DNA of 34,823 nt from a virus. Both the position numbers and the translations under genes were made by a program. The stretch's first letter is position 1; each line of letters starts with the position of its first letter. The notes beneath the pieces were generated by a model, which worked only from the letters and a program-made list of their open reading frames with translations, was not told the DNA's origin and made no database searches. The DNA lies in IMG/VR virus record IMGVR_UViG_3300042291_000529, positions 1 through 34,823 of that record. One strand, written 5' to 3'. Of the stretch, positions 18,401-27,295 are shown piece after piece.

Positions 18401-21400
18401 TTTCCTACAATTCTATTTTCAAGCAATACAGAATTTACAAAAGAAATTAAGTTACGTAATGCTGCCAATCTATCTTTAAACAGAGTTTGTTGAGGACGAA
18501 TTCCAATTCCGTATCTATTTCTATAGGTAAGACTCTTACTAGGAACAACTGTGCCTAAACTATCGTGCCCTAATAAGCTGTCAAATAATTTCTTTTCTAA
18601 GAGCGTATTAGGTAAACTTGTATGATCTCTTTCATTCAATAACAACCATTCAGTGTGAGTAGGAGTAGATGAATAATAATGAGTACTGATATTTGCATTA
18701 ATTCTGTTACCAACTAGTAGTGGTTGGACATTTGCAAATGCAACAGTGTCAGGAGATAATATTTCAATAAATTTTAATCCGTTAGCAACGGGATCCGCAA
18801 TATAATTAGAAACTTGATAGCTACTTAACCTTCTATTTTTAACAGAAGGCAATGTTACTTTATTCTTAACCCAGAAGTAATAAACATTTTCAAATGCGCC
18901 TGTTACATTATTAAACACTTGTTTAACTGAGATAACACTATTGTCAGGATATTTAGGTTGGCCACTAATACTATTTGTCAATCCTTTAGTAGTGTCAGCT
19001 TGTGCAGCCCATTCGCTTGGTAGTAGATCTGATTTTACCCATTCATAAACATCAATACTTGCACCTGGGAATAATCTACCCCAATTATTTTTTCTAAATA
19101 TCTCGTCGCCTTGTTCATACCAGGTATACTTAGCAGTACTCAAATCCCACCATAATTCACCAACATGCTCATCTAACCAGTTTGTTTCAGTGTTGACAAT
19201 TGTGCCTGCAAGTCCTATAGAATATGTAGCAGGATCAAATGCGGCTTTATATTTTAATTCTTGTTCGGCAATACCTGCAATCTTTCCTTTAACTGGATCA
19301 ATAACATCAAGATAATCAATAATCTCTTCTTTCAATGTATCAATTAGTGCGACACGCCCAACTGTTGAAATATCAACTAAGTCTGATTGTTCTCTTAACA
19401 CATTCCAGCTTAGAGAATTTGTATTCACTTTATTAAAGATAAACAATCTAGAAGCATCAGTTGCAGGAGCAGGTAATAAATTACTTTGATTTGTCGGTGC
19501 TCCTACAAACACACCATTATTGGTTACTACAACTGCACTACCATATCTGCTACCAGCAGAAATAGTGTAAACTGCAGGTTCTAAAGTAAATGTTGTATAT
19601 CCAGCTCCCCAAACGTCTGTTAATGCGTTTTGAGCATAGATTACCAAATTACGAATGCCAGCAGGGAATCGAGTAGTATCAATATAAAAATAATGATCAC
19701 GATTTGGAGAATTTTGAATTGTGCCGCCGTAAGGACCATATGTTAGCCCATCAACTTGTCCAATAATATACTTAATATCAACATCTGTATGGAATGTAAC
19801 AACTATGGTATTTCCTATGTTTGCAGGATTTTCAGACAACTCGATGTTAGTGATTACAGGAGCTGTTGGGGCTTGTGTAGGAATATCAAAAGGTATTATA
19901 GATGCTTCTGTAACATCTTCAATTATCCTAACATCGTTCAATTCGTCAGCTTGAATGAATTTGTTGCCTATCTTATTGTACAAATAAACTGTTCCAGCAT
20001 CCGGCAACGACTCATTAAACTTTGTAGAATTATTGTCAAATGTAGTCTTACCTGAATTATTATATTCATCAAATATTTGGTCTTGACTTCTAGTTTTGCC
20101 TAGAGCGCTGATACCAATTGTCTTTTCATCTTTACTGATAGATATAGAGTAACCAAACTTTAAATCATTGGTAGGTAGAGGATTGACAATAGTTTGTACT
20201 AATGTATATGTACCTGTAGAAGTTAAATTAGTTAGTTTATAAATGTCAACTTTACCGTAAGGTTCGTTTGTTTCTTTAAACTCAGGTGCAGATATAATTA
20301 GGTAATTTGTTGACATAGCAACATCATATCCAAATTTACCAGTTAAGTGTGATAAAGTTTGTAGGTATTGTAAATTATTATTAAAAATTTCTACAACACC
20401 GGTAGAGGTATTAAATTTACCCGGGGCGCTAATTGCAATTCTTGAACTATCAGGTGATCCGGCAATTTTATGTCCCCATTGATCCCCAGCATACAATATT
20501 GAATTAGGTTTAATTTCAAATAATTCTGGATGGTCATTAACTACTGTTTCATTCTTTAATGTAGTTGTAACTGTTCCGTTAGTTCCGGTAGTATTTCCAA
20601 TAATTAACACTGTTGGAGCTTGTAAATACCCCCATCCTGGACTAGTAATTATTATTGAAGTAGCAGTAGCAGTAGCAGTTGTTGAAGTAGTTAACCAGCT
20701 AATAATTCCAGTTGCAGGAACTCCATTCGAAGTTTCAGGATTTGAAAAACTTAACGAAATAGTAGATGTATTTGATTTGTCAGCTGTTGTTAGTCCAGAT
20801 AACACTGCTGAGGCTATTCCCTGGCCGCCACGAGAAATTCCAGTCGTAGAGGTAAATGTTCCTGTACCAAAACTTACAACATAAGCATATACAGAACCTG
20901 TGCTAATAGATGATGAGATTCCAGGAGCACCAACCAACATCATTGTAGACACATTAGACGCAACTTGATTTACATATATAGAATGGCCGAACCTAGAGTT
21001 ACTTAATGTAGCTGTATTAGTTAATACAATTTCAGTAAATGTTGGAAAATCTTCTTGACGACTATCAATCTTAACTAATCCTTCATTGATGTAAGGTCTA
21101 GCGTATCCGGTGCCAGTACTAAAAGTTAATACATTAGTTCCAGTTGCTCTAACATAAGTAGCCTCAGGAGCTCCAGTTACATACAACTTTTTTGCAATAT
21201 CATATTGTAAAGCATAACCAAACTGTGTAGAACTAGTTGCGCTGGCGTATGTTTTTTGAGCACTATTTAAAATATAATCATATTTTCGTGCCCAGATACC
21301 GTTTACGTTATTAAAGACTTTAACTCGTCCCCAATTAAATGTTCCGTCAACTTTCCATCCTGGTGCAGATACTAACATTACAGGGCTATCATCGGATGCA

Positions 21401-24400
21401 AAGATTGATGTTCCGAACTGCTGTCCGGGTGGTGTGTTAACTGTATCTGAAACTGCCGCAGAATAGTTTTTAATTTTTTCGTAAACTTGCCACTTGCCGC
21501 CAGTTCCGTTATCAATCCAAACTTTATCACCGGCATTTAATTTTAATAAATCAGTAACTGCTGCTAGCTCATCAAGATTACTATATCTAGCTTCTTCAAA
21601 TTTATACAGGGCACCGTAATTTAATAATGCTTCATTTTCTATACTGGATAAAGAACTAGAAACTGTAAATTGACTGATTGTTACAACAGAGTTAACAATG
21701 TAAACTCCATTAACCTGATTATTAAATCTTGCTACAGAGATAACATCTCCAGGTTGAAGATTATGATGTCCATCAGTTACAAAAGTAATTTCGCCACCTG
21801 GCGCACTAACAAACACTCCTGTAATCTCAGCAAGTTGTTTTGCATATCTGTATACTGTCCAGTCTCCATTTTCTTGAAAACCTAACCAAATTGTGTCTCC
21901 GTCTTGTATTGCAGAATTATTAGCAATGTCTAACAGACTGTTTTTATTATAGGCAGTAGAGGTAACATCGTCAGGACGTACATAACCCGCTGTGGTTAAT
22001 TTTAAATTATTATCTAACCAAGTGCTAGGATAAGAATCGATAGTAGCAGCAGGTGAATAGTCAACTGGGGTTAGTAGTAAGTCTGAAGGTATTACATAAT
22101 TAACTAAAGGATTTGAATCAGTTGGTACTAAATCGGCAAATTTAATTAGATAAGGATTTTCTAAAAAGGTTCCTTCTTCTAAAGAAAATTCTATTTCATT
22201 TAAAGTACCAAAACTACCGTAATGGCCTATTCTAAAAGCCCACTCTTCTTTAAAAGAAATCTCACCCTTGTTAGTAAATTCACTAGCTTTGGATAATTTG
22301 TCAACTGCATTTTTAGTACCCTTATCTTTAATCATTCCTTGATAGAATTTATATTGACTAATCGGGTTAGTAAAGATATTGTTTAAGTATATTCTAGGAG
22401 TGTATCCTGTTAAATGTTGCGCCAATTGCTGTTGACCATAATCAAAATTATCAATATCTAAACTATAGAAATCATCAAACTGATTAACTTTGTAATCAAA
22501 GTTAGGTAACAGTTGTGGAACTGGTTTGTCTCGCAGCTGATCCCATTCGTTGAAATTGAACGTAACATTAGCACTAATTGATTTCAAAGATTGGTAATAC
22601 CTACCGTTATACCTTACAACTTTACCCGGTAAGTATTTCTTATATGGTTGCCAATCGGTAATTTCAACATTATCGTATACAAATCCAGGGCTGAACAAAT
22701 CTCCGTTCCAGTTTTTTGTTCTAAATCCAGAAAGTTTAATTCTTCGTTGCTTATATCCTGTCTCAACGTCATAGATAGTATCGTTGAATACTGTAAAGTT
22801 ATTAAACACCATACCGTGTTCTTTTTGTACAGAATTTAATGTTGCAAAGAATAAGCCCTCGTTTGCATCTCTAGTTTTAATTGTGCATATTGTATCTTCT
22901 CTAGACATAGTAAATCTATCAATAGGATAAGGTTTACCGTCTGCCTTTAATAGACTGTATTCATATTTTCCTGTAGAAATATTATCTACTACTGTGTTTG
23001 GAAAATTATATTTGATATAATTTGCAAACGGGCTTAATGTAATTAAGTTACCGTCGGCCCAATTTTGCGTAGACCAATACAAGAATTCTTTTCCTGTAAA
23101 TTTCCAATTAAGTATTTCATTTAAATCTGTATTAAATTCATCAAATATAAATCCTTGACTCTCTAGATATGCACCATAACCTAAAATTACATCATACACT
23201 TCTTGAACATTTGTAAATTCTGATCCATAAGGAATCTGTGTTACAGTTGTTTCAAATTTTGATGGTTGCTGCGCTGTTGCGCCGCCCTTAACAGGAAGTG
23301 TGGGAATACCTTGAAACAATGTTAGATCAAATGTAGAACCTGCGTTGTGTCCAATCTTAACTCTATAAAATTTATTATTGTATCTTACTAGTTGACCTTG
23401 TTTGTAATAGCGGCCAGTTGTAGATTCCGCTGAGGTAGTATCAACACTACTTAATCCATTGTTACCATTATTAACTATGTTAGACCATTCAGTAAACTCT
23501 TCTGATGTGCCGCCAACTTTAACAACTCCAGAAGAAAAAGAAACAATTGGACGGAATATTTTAAAGTATGGATTTGTTACATCGTATCCTTTAATAATAA
23601 ATTTACCATTAGATTTTTGAACAATGATTCCAGAAATACTAGCAGTGTTAACAGGATTACTTACATTTAAAATTAGTGAGTAGTCTTCAGACGGTAACAC
23701 AACTCCCGGGCTTGTAGAGGTAGGGTCTACTGAATCAATAATAATTTGTAATTTTTCTTTGCTGACAAAGCCGCCAACCTTATGGAAAAGATTAAAATTA
23801 AGATATTCAAGATCTTGTCTTAATCTTGTAATATAATTTTGGTCTTTAGATTTACCATTTTCGATAACGTAGGATCCAAAACCTGCAATCTGATTGTTAT
23901 CTTCCCCTTCAATTACTAATTTTCTAGGATCTAAATATAGATCATCGCTTGTATATGTTGCCTGTCCGGTAACGTTAATGTCTGATCTGCTAACGTCATA
24001 TAGATTAGCACAGAATGAACAAGGGTTTAATAGAGCAGCGGCTGCTAAAGATGCAAAAGGATATTGAGAACTAGACCTCCATGCAAACTCAGCTGGTCCG
24101 ACATCCCCGAACTTCCATTTTTCTTTTTTGTTTTGGTATGAGTTTTCTGAAACTAAAAACGTGTTGGGGTTTTTTAAATCACCATTAATGTCAACTGGGA
24201 TAATAGAAGACAGGCCAGGTCTTGCATAATCAGAAAGATAGATATCAGTACCTCTTACATACCCGTTTTCTAAATCTGTCCAAAGCATAGTATTAGAAGA
24301 GGTATAAGGTGCGACTCCATACTCAGATGCCCACCAATCGGGAGGATTTATAAATCCAAGCATTTCCCAAGGAGCAATATTAGGGCGAATAGTATCATAG

Positions 24401-27294
24401 AAATAAGAAAACAATGCCTTCCATGATCCAGAAACTTCTAAATCTAGAAGATTATCCACAGTACCTACATAATTCCAAGTGAAGGCGCTTCCTTCGTTAA
24501 ACGTACTATTTGTTGATACATCAACTCCGTACTTACCCGCCCATCGTGAAAAATCATTTATAAGAATACCGTTTACGTCAGCTACTGTATATTGCCTTTC
24601 TCTAAAAGCTGCTGGGCAAAATGCCAACATATCGAATAAATTTTTATCATATGAAACTTTAATATTGTTAAAAATTCGAGTTTCAAATTCTAGAATAATA
24701 GCATCTCTGTAATCGCCGTAGGCAACTATTATACTACCATCGTGGCATCTTATTGATTCTACAAGGCCGTTTGCAGGTGTTTGTTTAGTAAACAATATAG
24801 GTTCGTACGCAGGCCATAGTCCTAATTTACTAGGAGTAGGAGGAATATAACAGCCCAACGTATTAGAATAACAATGAATTGCTATAACATCACCTATTAC
24901 TAATGGCAATAGTAAAGTTACAGATCCATCAATATAATTAAATGTATATTGTCGATCTCGAATCAATTGTTCATCATTTACATAAATGATAACTGATTGA
25001 AAACTTAATCTTGTTAAATCAAATTCAAACCCTATAGGATACTCAACATTAAAAGTATCAGTAACAGTAAATGTTCTTACTACTTTATTCTGCCCGTATC
25101 CAATCATATCAGATCGCTGATATGGAGATTTAAGATCTTTAGCAGTATTAAGAGTTTTTATAATTGAATCTACTGCATCGGCGGGAGATGTTTGACTATC
25201 AACTTGTACCAATGACCTTAAAAAATTCATTTTAAATTGATCGTATTGATTCCCAGCTGCTCGTATTGCATCGACTACATTGTGTTCTTTCTTACCAAAG
25301 AATATTTGTGAGAAAGAAATTGGGTTAGCGTTAATAACTAATCTTGATCCGTATTTTGTATAGTCTGATAAATCTCTTAAGTTAGTTCCATCATATGCAG
25401 AAGTTTTATTAACCATTGTGGATAAATGGTCTCCTAACTCACTTAGTGTTAGACTTATTGGTGAACCATTTAATGGATTATTTGTTAATCCTATTGGAGT
25501 TTCATAATAACCATTAGCATTAGGAACTTGGTCTGTTTCTATCTTCAACAATACTACATCGTTTTCTAATAACGTATTACTGGTGATCAATTCAACTTTA
25601 CCAGAAGTAATAGATGCTGTTGATGTAATTTTCACATTGTTTACATAAACTGACGCTACTAGATTAGTATCTACCGGAGAATCTAAACAGGTTACGGTAA
25701 TTGTATTTGTATCAGTAGTAATTGTTTGTATTTCTAATACTGGTATTTTATAATTTACAGATTCGGCCCAAACATTAACTAAATTGTCATCTAGTTTTAA
25801 ATAGGTAATAGAAGTTGAGATAGTCTTACTTAAATTATTATCAATCAAAGTAATTGACTCTGACATAAAATAATTTTTAAATAGGTAGCTACCGGCGCCA
25901 ATATTGTTTTGATATTTTAATGGGAATCCTAAAATTTGATCGTTTGCGCCAGAACCTAGTTCGTATCCAAAAATTTGATTTCCTGTAAAACTGTTTGCTT
26001 CAGAAATATCTGTATAGCTAGTACCGTTGTTAGTGAAGAGATCAAACAGCGGTGGTTGATTTACCTTGGTATGTTGTTGAGCATATAACCATTTGCTAGT
26101 AGCAACATTAAAATACCAACTTGTACCGTAATACTCTGTGCCTAAATTTACACTAACGGAATCTCTATCATTTGGAATTAGATCATCAGCACCAATAAGA
26201 CGTAGTACAGGAACTTCTCCTGTTAGATCAAAATTAACAGAAAATACTTTGCCCCTAACATCTATGTCAGTATCTACGTTAAAGACTACTCTATGTCCTT
26301 GCTGTAATAGCACACCGTCAATATAGTATCCGTAGGTACCATCAACTGTAGCAAATGCATCAGTTGTAGTATCATCAATTAAATCAATGTTTTTAATTCC
26401 AGCTTTTCCAAAATTATATAATTGTAGATTAGGCTTAAATTCGATAATAGGACGTTTAGCTCTTGCTTCTAACGGATAGATCACCGGAACATTGTTAATC
26501 TCAGATGTAGCTCTAATGATTTCTTTATGGAACCACCTGTTGTAACGTGTCCATGGATTCAAGTCAGCGCTGGCTCTGCTAATTGTAGTATAATCAGGAG
26601 TCAATGGTAACTTTTTATCACCATCAAATGGAAATTCGTCAAACTCTACATTGTCAAATTTTTCATCAAATACTGTAGCAGTCCTGTCATAAGAATCTAG
26701 TAATGCGTAGTTAATTAAATTAATTGAAGACCCTACTCCTTCAACTATGTATACAACACTTGCAATTTCAATCTTCATTCCATTGCTTAACGCATATCCA
26801 TTAGACATTGTATAGGAAGAATTGCCCACAATGTCGTTAACTGTTTCAGATACATCTAATGCAATAACATCAGGACCTGTTGGCAACCAATAATAGTTTG
26901 TAAAATTTATTAACTTGTCCCAATCAATTAATGGATCGTATGAATAGAATTTTGAATTAAAAATTGAATCAAGATTAGAATTCTTTCCGCCTTGTATTCT
27001 AATTTCGTTAATTAAATCGTCATAGGAAACAACATCAGTGATGTTATCATTTGCATCTTTAAAAACTAATGCTGGCTCTAAACTATAATTATTTCTTAAG
27101 GAAGATAACTCATCAAGATAAAAATCTGTAGTAGGATTATAGTTAGGCGTTATCTTCGATCCAACAAAACCGTCAAGTCTTTCAACTTGAGGAGTTTGAA
27201 TAAATTGATCAATTGTACTAGATAAAAATTTAGAATTTTTATCAGTTCGTAGATATTCTGGTAGTAGGTTAACTGATTTCTTAATATCCGCCAT
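12412..27294 (-). CDS. Giant baseplate/tail structural protein (about 4960 residues), in the position of T4 gp7
   Basis: One uninterrupted frame. I choose ATG 27294 (MADIKKSVNLLPEYLRTDKN), one base after the gp6 stop; a GTG at 27306 in the same frame would add four residues. The N-terminus (NLLPEYLRT, TIDQF, GFVGSKI ... FYSYDPLIDWDKLINFTNYY) is one I associate with the giant structural protein of T4-like marine phages. Visible parts, approximate residues: N-terminal region 1-150; seven FG-GAP-like repeats (1960-2600) suggesting a beta-propeller; an Ig-like insert (2475-2580); FPGASIDVYEWVKSDLLPSE (near 2745-2765); several GxGYxxxPxV modules (near 2225, 3025, 3385, 3425, 4005); repeated VNGxxLxxGxDY units; and a conserved C-terminal piece, FRRISEYFSTKLAQPLQYTD, near 4670. 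It follows gp6 as gp7 does in T4 (1032 residues), so it is probably a wedge protein that reaches outward. No gp8-11 homologue is recognised; it may include them. Confidence 0.85.
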   Translation of the reverse strand: MADIKKSVNLLPEYLRTDKNSKFLSSTIDQFIQTPQVERLDGFVGSKITPNYNPTTDFYLDELSSLRNNYSLEPALVFKDANDNITDVVSYDDLINEIRIQGGKNSNLDSIFNSKFYSYDPLIDWDKLINFTNYYWLPTGPDVIALDVSETVNDIVGNSSYTMSNGYALSNGMKIEIASVVYIVEGVGSSINLINYALLDSYDRTATVFDEKFDNVEFDEFPFDGDKKLPLTPDYTTISRASADLNPWTRYNRWFHKEIIRATSEINNVPVIYPLEARAKRPIIEFKPNLQLYNFGKAGIKNIDLIDDTTTDAFATVDGTYGYYIDGVLLQQGHRVVFNVDTDIDVRGKVFSVNFDLTGEVPVLRLIGADDLIPNDRDSVSVNLGTEYYGTSWYFNVATSKWLYAQQHTKVNQPPLFDLFTNNGTSYTDISEANSFTGNQIFGYELGSGANDQILGFPLKYQNNIGAGSYLFKNYFMSESITLIDNNLSKTISTSITYLKLDDNLVNVWAESVNYKIPVLEIQTITTDTNTITVTCLDSPVDTNLVASVYVNNVKITSTASITSGKVELITSNTLLENDVVLLKIETDQVPNANGYYETPIGLTNNPLNGSPISLTLSELGDHLSTMVNKTSAYDGTNLRDLSDYTKYGSRLVINANPISFSQIFFGKKEHNVVDAIRAAGNQYDQFKMNFLRSLVQVDSQTSPADAVDSIIKTLNTAKDLKSPYQRSDMIGYGQNKVVRTFTVTDTFNVEYPIGFEFDLTRLSFQSVIIYVNDEQLIRDRQYTFNYIDGSVTLLLPLVIGDVIAIHCYSNTLGCYIPPTPSKLGLWPAYEPILFTKQTPANGLVESIRCHDGSIIVAYGDYRDAIILEFETRIFNNIKVSYDKNLFDMLAFCPAAFRERQYTVADVNGILINDFSRWAGKYGVDVSTNSTFNEGSAFTWNYVGTVDNLLDLEVSGSWKALFSYFYDTIRPNIAPWEMLGFINPPDWWASEYGVAPYTSSNTMLWTDLENGYVRGTDIYLSDYARPGLSSIIPVDINGDLKNPNTFLVSENSYQNKKEKWKFGDVGPAEFAWRSSSQYPFASLAAAALLNPCSFCANLYDVSRSDINVTGQATYTSDDLYLDPRKLVIEGEDNNQIAGFGSYVIENGKSKDQNYITRLRQDLEYLNFNLFHKVGGFVSKEKLQIIIDSVDPTSTSPGVVLPSEDYSLILNVSNPVNTASISGIIVQKSNGKFIIKGYDVTNPYFKIFRPIVSFSSGVVKVGGTSEEFTEWSNIVNNGNNGLSSVDTTSAESTTGRYYKQGQLVRYNNKFYRVKIGHNAGSTFDLTLFQGIPTLPVKGGATAQQPSKFETTVTQIPYGSEFTNVQEVYDVILGYGAYLESQGFIFDEFNTDLNEILNWKFTGKEFLYWSTQNWADGNLITLSPFANYIKYNFPNTVVDNISTGKYEYSLLKADGKPYPIDRFTMSREDTICTIKTRDANEGLFFATLNSVQKEHGMVFNNFTVFNDTIYDVETGYKQRRIKLSGFRTKNWNGDLFSPGFVYDNVEITDWQPYKKYLPGKVVRYNGRYYQSLKSISANVTFNFNEWDQLRDKPVPQLLPNFDYKVNQFDDFYSLDIDNFDYGQQQLAQHLTGYTPRIYLNNIFTNPISQYKFYQGMIKDKGTKNAVDKLSKASEFTNKGEISFKEEWAFRIGHYGSFGTLNEIEFSLEEGTFLENPYLIKFADLVPTDSNPLVNYVIPSDLLLTPVDYSPAATIDSYPSTWLDNNLKLTTAGYVRPDDVTSTAYNKNSLLDIANNSAIQDGDTIWLGFQENGDWTVYRYAKQLAEITGVFVSAPGGEITFVTDGHHNLQPGDVISVARFNNQVNGVYIVNSVVTISQFTVSSSLSSIENEALLNYGALYKFEEARYSNLDELAAVTDLLKLNAGDKVWIDNGTGGKWQVYEKIKNYSAAVSDTVNTPPGQQFGTSIFASDDSPVMLVSAPGWKVDGTFNWGRVKVFNNVNGIWARKYDYILNSAQKTYASATSSTQFGYALQYDIAKKLYVTGAPEATYVRATGTNVLTFSTGTGYARPYINEGLVKIDSRQEDFPTFTEIVLTNTATLSNSRFGHSIYVNQVASNVSTMMLVGAPGISSSISTGSVYAYVVSFGTGTFTSTTGISRGGQGIASAVLSGLTTADKSNTSTISLSFSNPETSNGVPATGIISWLTTSTTATATATSIIITSPGWGYLQAPTVLIIGNTTGTNGTVTTTLKNETVVNDHPELFEIKPNSILYAGDQWGHKIAGSPDSSRIAISAPGKFNTSTGVVEIFNNNLQYLQTLSHLTGKFGYDVAMSTNYLIISAPEFKETNEPYGKVDIYKLTNLTSTGTYTLVQTIVNPLPTNDLKFGYSISISKDEKTIGISALGKTRSQDQIFDEYNNSGKTTFDNNSTKFNESLPDAGTVYLYNKIGNKFIQADELNDVRIIEDVTEASIIPFDIPTQAPTAPVITNIELSENPANIGNTIVVTFHTDVDIKYIIGQVDGLTYGPYGGTIQNSPNRDHYFYIDTTRFPAGIRNLVIYAQNALTDVWGAGYTTFTLEPAVYTISAGSRYGSAVVVTNNGVFVGAPTNQSNLLPAPATDASRLFIFNKVNTNSLSWNVLREQSDLVDISTVGRVALIDTLKEEIIDYLDVIDPVKGKIAGIAEQELKYKAAFDPATYSIGLAGTIVNTETNWLDEHVGELWWDLSTAKYTWYEQGDEIFRKNNWGRLFPGASIDVYEWVKSDLLPSEWAAQADTTKGLTNSISGQPKYPDNSVISVKQVFNNVTGAFENVYYFWVKNKVTLPSVKNRRLSSYQVSNYIADPVANGLKFIEILSPDTVAFANVQPLLVGNRINANISTHYYSSTPTHTEWLLLNERDHTSLPNTLLEKKLFDSLLGHDSLGTVVPSKSLTYRNRYGIGIRPQQTLFKDRLAALRNLISFVNSVLLENRIVGNYSFENLNKVEEIPALLSYEYDAIVEDTAALDEVFTVNYIRASLECYAENGKIKNVTIINPGFGYTIAPKVKILSAGTSVGEIVTELNSEGKIISATITNVGAGYQDGLLKIEVRPHTIIVQANADYNGRWTKHSFNYSLRVWVRTQTQKYNTPLFWKTVDWVNSTYDAYKTVGYTISNLFELGSLTSIANSDYVKVKNIGDGKYAILQKVEAAGNYIPSYDIVYREQGTIQLLDTLWDYSLGKYAYDSATIEETLYDQIPDQELYYILTALKDNIFINSLKVNWNLFFFAAVKYALTEQKLLDWAFKTSFINVFNNIGTLDQRPVYKLNNEEYFESYINEIKPYHTKIRSYTSIYDKIEQSNLYTTDFDLPSYYNTVSDSLEVVGLGDPLLDTYPWKSWADNYKFYVGAIEVGYAGTGYTQRPTVTITTATSDTGSGATAEAYIRNGEVYKVLVTNPGAGYVIPPIVTISNSNVGNDPARVSVIMSNDTVRKNIIGMKFDRTSTVGDIVDLTVTDEFVCDGTLDKFTLTWLASPDKRTITPLLDGKLIFGADYTIEYYQVKVSQTGIDIPQAFPRNSWEGERMVDHRYKYFLNTERSGELPGYIRHYAKFVFLNQVPTYGQVFKITYNKNIDLYNAVDRINSLYNPSDLMPGKELPLLLNGAEYPGISVQGLLFNQTPNWDNTGTGFDSAPWGETVNSYAVTKLLGDLDVNQTQFTVSSLDGIFAGQTIVPLNTSTQIFKPTTIVSGVGPGNKVYVTTLDLVDTQIKRIFSTYTISGLSGTTLVGSGAEFNIIDTGTGTYSISTVTNSGLNYRIGHKIKISGSALGGVDGVNDAIITVDNNSPSPIVGYASIVEGTAAGTSYTVYTNITGTNYQVGSNATFDLIVDNTGYNVRVSSTGTGGANYVFRDKILIDGNTIGFRNTGTNNITLTVNDLTDTSIRIVTSEGVIQSGSPAGSTIIINTKDSFNTAISVGDLVAVVGVNSLYGYGIRSVSTLTTIMSTSTTSLVTVTFPPPNYPSGRQAYATVVQDGFTVTNIIVTDPGMGYGPSYTNVSATFSGTTVVVTALDYEISLDPGFNQAIGITKTANNYLEGISDLELSSLGTTLQSDAHVNLTSIINKLDANNKLLDTVVETFSSATVLSLQTFAPYVDVRRAAVTLSTTSTEILSTTTNTLWYSISNSIDGLNRAVVSVRSIDPSVTLSGELDVRVYGSTELEFYSYNSNYNSLDSMISGTNLYDTNLGYKPEDIVIDGNNFLNSVDSYAPEECVPGLVRDAVGINVYTTVEPLTYPLVVSGAFAAGPSGVTRAELTWLPDAPLGFRVQANGRTFEKVFNENSFTTSTQYCMFGNTIVVNTQPANTLVGYSFVTAGSNTIVDSNYVGTEVVSQGNTGTIAVSSLLPIDEVLSVYVLLNGDVIGESPNPEDISVRGFVLSPTSSVNNRAMITVNGLTSNLYNLEAWFFNQLYPKFNTMHEQFFTVGSTATSELFLERAPGGIEPLSEQVIVEKITDTTRERLLPPWASYYKIRNGVMTYPIDSKNSRPSTYNLNNVKVYVNGIELRPGYDFTVNTINETITLIKPGIVAGDAIAILPLVDYDYFLTGNALSLSTPVTTATIKVTSFTDHDNMMIRTERFKGTDELILTFPVLNENYVWVTIENKQLTAGFDYFVREDMRTIELSEFVNIKLTDDIVVVVINPPSYGTKILGHRIFKDMFGRQQFRRISEYFSTKLAQPLQYTDDKIFVEHGDHLLQPNPGRNLPGVILVDSERIEYTAKDGNVLSGLRRSTLGTGPAKFSDIGTEVIDQSIRQIIPTVDYSLIQNIPSSNTTTYTISTVTNTSTFVTTTSTHAGNGIIFSTLTNAIDQVEVYYGGRQLRKTSLIVHDKSRSYYTMASVQVNGVTTSSYETLPPEFTITTSTQQITLNIAEEITTGTRITVVKKEGAFWENASATSLVSSTGTQANFIRSRPAELPDIYYYGGEKVLLENSVALTDENGEPLEGY

Positions 27295-27295
27295 G

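Noticed and set aside
12412-27294. Frameshift or fused neighbouring genes explaining the giant protein
   Set aside because: The frame is continuous with family-like pieces at the start, middle and end, and no internal start with a convincing ribosome site and gap was seen.
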